Made by a program: the position numbers and the translations under genes. Under the pieces are notes generated by a model, which was given only the letters and a program-made list of their open reading frames with translations, searched no databases and was not told the origin of the DNA. Shown here piece by piece: positions 57,447 to 64,000 of a stretch of DNA of 64,000 nt. Positions within the stretch are counted from its first letter, which is position 1. Each line of letters begins with the position of its first letter. The DNA lies in NCBI GenBank assembly GCA_024196135.1, contig JAMQCK010000097.1, positions 1 through 64,000 of the forward strand, given 5' to 3'. This stretch comes from Pleurotus ostreatus/Saccharomyces cerevisiae fusant. Taxonomy: Eukaryota; Opisthokonta.

Positions 57447-58593
57447 AGGAGAGTTGAGGCAGTGAATCTGTAACTTGTAAAGGAGCCGTGTACAATGACT
57501 GAAGCGATATGTGGTCTTCATGGTGTCCTTGGGTCCTTAGATATATTCTTCGAGCCTTGGTACGTTCATTGTAGTCTAACTGTGCCTCTGCCACCGGACA
57601 ATGGACCCAGCCTTGACCTGACGACGGGAAGTACGGCTGACGCGGTCACATGACTGCACGTGTCGAAACGCGACAACGCGCTCCCGTAATTTATGACTGC
57701 GAGACAATGCGAGTCATAACTGCCTGATTTAGATACAATGCAACGGGTAGCCAGGGTCTCGGCGATCAACGCGAGCACAACAGCCACATTTCGACGTACA
57801 AGGAGACCGGAGCCGTGAGAGATGAGTCGGCGGTGGCCGGCCGGTGGCCTTGTATCCCGGGACCGTCCCCGGAATATTCAAGTCGAACGTCGATCACCCA
57901 TGTTCTCCCTGGCGGACCCGAGGGCGGGAGGGAATGTGCAGGAGGCTTGAGGGCGGAGGGTTGCCCAACAGCCCTTGCTACGGCTCTCCAATGTCATACT
58001 TTTTGGCATGCAGGAAGCACAATACCGAGCCGATATCACTGGCCCGCTCCCCGCATCGGGAGACAATGTAGCATCCTTCCCATCGTACTGCATTCTTCGG
58101 TGAGTCACAAACAGATCCCATAGTCACATTTCCTACTTCCCTGAGCTCGCGACGCGCCGGTCGATAGGCACGCGCGTGGCAATCACCATCGTAATTTACG
58201 CGTCCGCGCCGGCTTATTGTCTTCGCCCGGCGACCTTGCGTTCCATCTGAGCCGCGTCGCGTCCCATACGCCCACGTCGCGTTACGTCCGGGCACCATCG
58301 CGTGGGACCCCGGCTATCCTGCATTCTTTCCGGGAATATGTGACGCGAATACAATAGCGCGTTGGCACGCGTAATCTAGGACAATAAGGCGCGTATGCAG
58401 CTCGAATCAGCCCGGGGCCCGGCTCCGCGACGAGGGGCGGGCGCACATATAAGGACGCGCGGTCGGCGTCGTACTTCCTCAGCTTCCATCCGAGGCTTCA
58501 ACGACCCCGTCGCAGTCCGCCAGCGCTTCTACTGACGAGCAACCTCCCTCTGCTCCTCCTTTACGCTGCTGCACGACTATCACGACTGCGACG
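57447..58593. other. Upstream region of the pheromone gene
   Basis: About 1.1 kb without another gene. It has the 3'UTR of the peptidase at its left end. ACAATG-type hexamers recur (for example near 57598, 57702, 57738 and 58062), which resemble part of fungal HMG pheromone-response elements, but such short words are common. A TATA box lies at 58447. Confidence 0.4.
58447..58454 (+). promoter_or_regulatory. TATA box of the pheromone precursor gene
   Basis: ATATAAGG about 145 bases upstream of the ATG at 58594, with a pyrimidine-rich leader in between. Confidence 0.55.
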
Positions 58594-58749
58594 ATGGACG
58601 CCTTCTACACGATTCTCTCCGTCTTGAGCCTCACGGCGCCGTCCCAGGAGGAGGACTGGGACTTGGAATTCCCTGCCGACTACGAGGGCAACTCGACGAC
58701 TGGGAACAATGGGTCCAGCGGGACGGGCATGTACTGCGTTGTCGCATGA
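58594..58749 (+). CDS. Lipopeptide mating-pheromone precursor (CaaX peptide)
   Basis: A 51-residue intronless frame that starts MDAFYTILSVLSL and ends GTGMYCVVA. The last four residues, CVVA, form a CaaX box for Cys farnesylation, removal of VVA and carboxymethylation. A precursor of this length with an MDxF start, an acidic middle (SQEEDWDLEFPADYEG) and a small-residue-rich run before the Cys fits basidiomycete a-factor-like pheromones, which are recognised by Ste3-type receptors. No clear charged pair such as ER marks the N-terminal cleavage; it may occur after the acidic region near DYEG. Its own TATA box is at 58447, and a probable 3'UTR intron starts with GTACGTCTT near 58798. No receptor gene lies in this window. 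It is too short to be found by ordinary gene callers. Confidence 0.82.
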   Translation: MDAFYTILSVLSLTAPSQEEDWDLEFPADYEGNSTTGNNGSSGTGMYCVVA

Positions 58750-59514
58750 CCGCAGACATCCCCGCCCCCCCACCTTCGACATTCACAGGCCTATGAGGTA
58801 CGTCTTCCCGTCTCTGCTTCCTAGCTTGCTTAGCTGACTCTCGGACCAGCCTCACTCAACTTACTCTATCGCGCGTTGATGCCACCCCGCGCAGCGCACT
58901 GCCGCAAAATTCGAGGCCGCACGCCTACGTGCCGCCGCTTTCGACTATGCTCCCCTATATGCTTACCTTACTCGTATGCGCTCCGCCCCCGACACCAGTG
59001 GTAATGCCGCTGCTCGCTGGGCGTCGAGGATTTACTCTTGCTTTACCATATCAGGATTTAGGCCACTGTTCTACCGTATCCGCCACGTCATTCCTTCCCG
59101 CACCGCCGCCTTCGACCTTCTTTGCGGTGCTTGGATGCTACTTTTCGTATATTATTCGACCCATTTTTATAGCGTGATCATTCCGCTTGTACTGTACCAC
59201 TCTTAGCTACCACCACTTCACGAGGGGGACGACGAGGTTCACGAGGAGACGACTGCATATAGTTCACGAATTCGATGACTTTTGATGTTCTGTAACCTTG
59301 GTTGCCGCCTGTCCGCCAAGATGTGACCACCAAAGTTGAGAAGTACGAGGTCAAGCGTGACTTGTGGGGTTCAACATAAAGGTTGCCTTTCGGGGCATGC
59401 CGAAGATCTTGCCAAACAGCAAACAACGGTCCGGGAAGGGCGTTCCGTCATCGTCGACCGAGCTTCTGTTCTTGAAATCTCCTCTTGTCATCGTTCACCG
59501 TGGCGCCGGCGACC
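58750..59514. other. 3' region of the pheromone gene and VPS35 promoter
   Basis: A likely 3'UTR intron of the pheromone transcript begins near 58798 and could end at GGACCAG near 58850. I looked for a second CaaX peptide in this stretch and saw none. Confidence 0.35.
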
Positions 59515-62500
59515 ATGGCGATCCCAAATGTGGAGGAGGGCAAGCTGCTCAGCGAGGCGCTCAACGTCGTCAAAATCCAGGTGCAACAGATGAAGCGCAA
59601 CCTGGTATGTCCCCCGCCGCGCGTAGTGATTCTGGTACTGAGGGGTCCGAATTATCACAGGAATTGGACCAGCTCATGGACGCGTTGAAGAGCGCGAGCA
59701 CGATGCTCGCGGAGCTGCGCACGTCGTCGCTGTCCCCCAAGCAGTATTACGAGCTGTGTGCGTATCGCCTCGCAGGCGCAGTTATCGGCTTCTGACCGAC
59801 GAGCGCAGACATGGCCGTGTTCGACGCGCTGCGATATTTATCGAATTATCTGTACGAGGCGCACACGCAGGGCAAGCACCACCTCGCCGACCTGTACGAG
59901 CTCGTGCAGTATGCGGGGAACATCGTCCCCCGCCTGTACCTCATGATCACCGTCGGCTCCGTGTATATGTCGATCCCAGAGGCCCCCATTCGCGAGATTA
60001 TGAAGGACATGATGGAGATGTCGCGCGGTGTGCTTCATCCTATTCGTGGTCTGTTCCTGCGACACTACCTAAGTGGCCAGACGCGCGACCACCTTCCTGT
60101 ATCGCTGGAGCCTGGGTGCGTAGCTGTGCTGACGCGTCCGAACCCCTCTGATCATGTATCTCAGGCCAGCAGGCAGTCTTCAAGACTCCATATCCTTCGT
60201 CCTCACCAACTTCATCGAGATGAACAAGCTCTGGGTGCGCTTGCAGCACCAGGGCCACTCCCGCGACCGCGAGAAGCGTGAGATGGAACGGCGCGAGCTG
60301 CGCATTCTTGTCGGAACCAACCTCGTCCGCCTCAGCCAGCTCGACGGCGTCGACCTCGACATGTACCAGCGCATCATCCTCCCCAGCGTGCTCGAGCAGG
60401 TTGTCAGCTGCAAGGACGTGATCGCGCAGGAGTACCTCATGGAGGTCGTCATCCAGGTCTTCACGGACGAGTTCCACCTGCACACGCTCGGGCCCTTCCT
60501 CTCCGCGACCGCGCAGCTGCACCCGAAGGTGAACATCAAGAATATTGTGATCTCGCTCATCGACCGGCTCGCGGCGTATGCAGCGCGCGAGGCGGAGAAC
60601 GAGGACCCGGAGGAGACGAAGCGGCAGGAGGAGGCGGCTGCGAAGCGGCTGGCGGAGAAGGTGCAGGCGCAGAAGGCGAAGGTTCGCGAGCAGAATTTGC
60701 GCGCGCAGGCGGCGGAGGCGCCCAGGTCTGCTGAGGCGGACGCGTGGGGCGAGGAGCCGCCAACGAGCCCGACGATCGGCGATGATACCACTGCGGTCGA
60801 GCCGTCAGAGAAGCCCTCATCGCCTACGACTCCGGCGCCGAATGGCACGCCTGCGACGGAGTACAAGTCACCTGAGCCGAAAGGCAAGGGCAAGGAGGGT
60901 ACGCCTGTACGCAAGTTCCGCGGTGTTCCCGAGGACGTGCAGCTCTTTGAGGTGTTCTGGCAACAGGTCGTGCAGTTAATCAGGGTAAGCGTTCTTTCTG
61001 CATCGACACCTAATCTTCTGGCTGATGAAATGGCAGGCACGGTCAGATTTGTCTATCCAGGATATCACTGCACTCTTCGTCTCCTTGACAAATCTCTCGT
61101 TGAGCTGCTACCCTGACCGGCTCGAATATGTCGACCAGGTCTTGGGCTATGCTGCAGAGAAGATCAAGGAGTACTCTGACAGGTTGGTGAAGTCTAGATG
61201 CATAACATTTCCTTTGCTCACTCCAGTCGCAGCCCCGACCTCCACGCACCCCAAACGACTCAGAACCTCGCCGCCCTGCTCATCGCACCCATCAACTCGT
61301 ACCAATCCGTCCTCACCCTCCTCGCCATCCCGAACTATGTACCCATGCTGGGCGGCCAACTCTTCTCCACGCGGCGGTCCATCGCGCAATCCATCATCTC
61401 GAGCGTGCTGAAGAACGAGACCATCGTCGAGACGCCCGAGGATGTCGACGGTGTCCTCGAGTTGTGCCATGTTCTGATCAAGGACCAGTCTGACGGTGCG
61501 GCGGCGCCGATAAATGGCGTGGCGCGCGATTTGAGGAGACAGGGGACGTACTCGGTCGAAAGGGAGGAGTTGGCGGAGGAGCAGGGTTGGATAGCGAGGA
61601 TGGTACATTTGTTCAGGTCGGATAATCTGGACACGCAGTTTGAGGTGAGTGATACACCCGTCGTGGTGATTATCGGTGCTGATGGCGTGTTAGTTGCTAC
61701 AAACAGCAAGGCGACATTTCGACTTGGGAGGCGAGCGGATACGCTATACCTTCCCGGCGCTCATCACTGCCGCCATCAAGCTCTGCAGGCGATACAAGAC
61801 GCGGGAACATATGGTTGGTCATGTCGCTTGTCTCATCATGTCCAAGGTACTGACAGTACCCGGTAGGAGGAGGGCTGGGAAGACAAAGTCAACTCCATAT
61901 TTAAGTTCTTGCGACAACTCACGTCCATCCTATCAACACAAGGCGACGCACCCACCATCGCGCTCCGCCTCTTCCTTCTCGCTGCGCAGGTTGCGGACGA
62001 GTGCGGGTTTGAGGATCTCACGTACGACCTTTACGTGCAGGCGTTCACGGTCTACGAGGAGAGCATCAACGAGTCGCGCGCGCAGCTGCAGGCGATCACC
62101 CTCATTATCGGCACCCTCGCAAACGCGCGCGTCTTTGGGTTTGACAACTACGATACGTTGATCACGAAGGCGGCGCTGCATGGGGCGAAGCTGTTGAAGA
62201 AGAGCCACCAGGCGACCGCGGTGGGGCTGGCGAGTCATCTTTGGTGGCAGGAGCTGCCGGTGGCGCCTGCGGCGGATGCGGATGGGGAGGCGGAGCCTGC
62301 GGCTGAGGTGCCGGAGAAGAAGGAGTCGCCGAAGGAGGGCAGCGAGAGCACTGCGAAGGCTGTAAGTGCCAATCAAGGGGACGGGGATGTCGGATGCTAA
62401 TGAATGACCCAGTATCCCCACCAGGATAGCAAGCGCGTGCTTGAGTGCTTGCAGAAGTCGTTGCGCATTGCACACTCGGCAATCGAGGAGATCATCACTG

Positions 62501-62887
62501 TTCAGATGCAGTGCGACACGCTGGACCAGTACGTGTACTACCTCGACCGCGGAGCAGCTGCTGTGAGTACCACTTTCTCACCAAACGCTTGCAAAGTACT
62601 AAATTATGAACTTCTTTCAGGTCCAGCCCAAGTTTATCAGCAACCTCGTCGAGCTCATCACCTCGAACATCGACAGCATCGCTGAAGCGCACCCGTCGCA
62701 GCGCCCGCCACCCGGCCTGCTCGAGGGCGTACAGACACCAGAGATGATCGCGCGGCACTTCAAGAACACGCTCGTGCACATCCAGCGTCGCAAGAATGCG
62801 GTTGCGGAGAACGAGGCCGGCGCGGACCCGCGATGGGCGGAGGTGGATGTGGTGGGTGCGATGCTAAAGATGAATATTGGGCGATAG
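59515..62887 (+). CDS. VPS35: Retromer core subunit Vps35
   Basis: Cargo-binding subunit of retromer, which retrieves receptors from endosomes to the Golgi. Ten exons, 59515-59604, 59661-59757, 59809-60115, 60165-60984, 61037-61182, 61233-61644, 61694-61813, 61867-62361, 62413-62562 and 62621-62887, give 967 aa. The N-terminal block that binds Vps26/Rab7 contains [17 protein letters not shown] (PRLYL motif). An alpha-solenoid follows, with [45 protein letters not shown] as a hallmark. A fungal-type insert around residues 320-430 is charged then Pro/Ser-rich. The C-terminal part, which binds Vps29, ends [17 protein letters not shown]. All introns are 48-57 bases; the join [13 protein letters not shown] fixes the exon 2/3 phase. 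Confidence 0.96.
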
Positions 62888-63209
62888 TTGGTGCGTGGTA
62901 GCTGATGCGTATGGAGAGGGAAGTTAGTGGATGGATAGCGGTGGACGAGGAAGAGGACGATGTAGGGCGGACGGTCTGTCAATGTGTTTACTACTCTTAT
63001 TTGCTGCATGTTGTGATCATGATTTCCTCTCTTGCGGACGGATAACGGGAAAGAGTGACATCTAATACATTCGACTCGAAAAGAGAGTAAGGACAGGTAC
63101 AGTGGGCTAGGATACATATATATAGTCGCGGCGGTTCCCTAACGAGGGTGGCCATGACGGACAGCAATTCTTCGGCAAACGGACTGGAGGTAGACAACGC
63201 CGAGTGGGC
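62888..63209. terminator. Convergent 3' region
   Basis: VPS35 ends from the left and the surface-protein gene from the right. No gene is seen. Confidence 0.35.
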
Positions 63210-64000
63210 TCAGATACGCGTGTAATGAGGCGGCTCAGGCCCAGACGGAAGGCCAAGCGATCTCTGGGTGTATGAGCTCTGGGGATACTGCGAAGACAAG
63301 TGTCAGTCCATATCGCATAATCTGTTTCCAGTAGCACTCACCGAGACGCTAGACCCCGGAAGATACCTCGACGACAGAGACGACATCGTAGGGCCTGCGG
63401 AAGGAGGCGGGGCCAGCATGAACGCGTCAGTCGAAGAAGCAGGCGGCACATAGGGAATGAATTGGGGATCGGGGCGCTCTGGTGCTGGGCTGGGAGGCGG
63501 GGTGGAAGATTTCTTGTGCTTCCTGGCCTGGCGCCAGAAGAGGAAGCCGATGAGCAGGAGGGCAGCGGCGCCCAGAACGGAGCCAGCTGCGATTCCGCCT
63601 GCTTGCGCGGAGCTCAGTCTGGCGGCATGTTAGCAGGACAGTCCTCGTCGGTGAGAGATCGTGACACATGCGCATGACTGGGCGTGGAAATTGCTGTCGG
63701 CGTGTCCGAGTCGCTGGTGGCCGAAGTTGATGTCGATACTGTCGAAGTGGATCCGCTCTTTTGAGCCGTCTTGTAATTGACTATGCTTGCGGATCCAGGA
63801 GACAAGCTGGTCGACGTGGGGATTGACCTGTAAGCAGAGTAAATTATGATGAGAATTAGTCCATTTAAGCGACCTACGAGAAAGACGACGCCGCAGTCAC
63901 TGGATTGCTGTCCTTGTCCACTTCGGCGTAGTCCACAGAGAACTTGAGATCCGACAGCGAGGCCAAAGTGATTCTGTGCTCGGTATTCGCATCCAGTGAA
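63210..64000 (-). CDS. Single-pass surface protein, partial (5' end outside the window)
   Basis: Only the 3' part is present; the gene continues past base 64000. The visible exons, in coding order, are 64000-63878, then one ending near 63690 after a 50-base intron (63828-63877), then about 63590-63342 and 63287-63210. The chain shows the end of a beta-rich ectodomain (LDANTEHRITLASLSDLKFSVDYAEV), a Ser/Thr-rich stalk (SGSTSTVSTSTSATSDSD), one membrane helix (GGIAAGSVLGAAALLLIGFLFW) and a basic then Pro-rich tail ending PPHYTRI. The splice just before the membrane helix is unresolved: the donor may be near 63680 and the acceptor near 63598. Function is unknown; the design repeats that of the gene at 28473-30218. 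Confidence 0.65.

Noticed and set aside
58929..59177. 82-codon plus-strand frame next to the pheromone gene, considered as a second pheromone or a receptor fragment
   Set aside because: No CaaX end and no receptor-like membrane helices; the hydrophobic parts are chance.
1..64000. A specialised-metabolite or defence gene cluster
   Set aside because: No PKS, NRPS, terpene synthase, P450 group or nucleic-acid defence genes occur; neighbouring genes belong to unrelated pathways.

Overview
The window is nuclear DNA of a filamentous basidiomycete, most likely a wood-decaying Agaricomycete and plausibly a polypore. This rests on gene content, not on a database search. The DNA is GC-rich and gene-dense. 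Almost every gene is cut by introns of about 45-60 bases with GTRNGT...YAG ends. The plant cell-wall and secretion genes (GH7 cellobiohydrolase, secreted GMC oxidoreductase, M35 metalloprotease) and a short CaaX mating-pheromone precursor are typical of that group. I assembled 25 protein genes and one gene cut by the right edge. All but the edge gene give an intact reading frame through every proposed splice site, although a few boundaries stay uncertain.

Layout. 0.4-9.9 kb: a low-complexity unknown protein, a GH7 cellobiohydrolase without a binding module, a RhoGAP-like protein and a GT15 mannosyltransferase. 10.4-20 kb: exosome subunit RRP46, an HMG-box factor, a flavoprotein of the amine-oxidase/COG2907 type, a GH128 glucanase and an M35 deuterolysin. 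20-30.2 kb: a Utp16/Bud21-like ribosome-biogenesis protein, the E2 subunit of branched-chain 2-oxoacid dehydrogenase, a short-chain dehydrogenase, a His/Met/Gly-rich membrane protein, a CDF cation transporter with a 7-base microexon, and a single-pass surface protein. 30.5-38 kb: a small Mediator-9-like gene head-to-head with RPB1, the largest subunit of RNA polymerase II. RPB1 has 16 exons, including 9-base and 3-base exons in the heptad-repeat tail. 38-50.6 kb: an unknown disordered protein, an SMP/C2 lipid-transfer-type protein, an F-box protein, a KRE6-like membrane stub without a catalytic domain, and an ASC-1/Rqt4 zinc-finger protein. 50.6-52.5 kb: the longest stretch without a gene. 52.5-64 kb: a secreted GMC oxidoreductase, an M20 carboxypeptidase, the pheromone precursor, retromer VPS35, and the 3' part of another single-pass surface protein.

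The genes do not form one pathway cluster. Housekeeping genes (transcription, RNA decay, endosomal sorting, mitochondrial catabolism) are interleaved with secreted enzymes. Several secreted-enzyme genes have a clear TATA box 60-140 bases before the start codon, which would suit strongly regulated expression. I found no transposon, CRISPR array, rRNA or credible tRNA. The points most worth following up are the unlinked-looking pheromone gene, the RPB1 tail microexons and the Mediator/RPB1 head-to-head pair.
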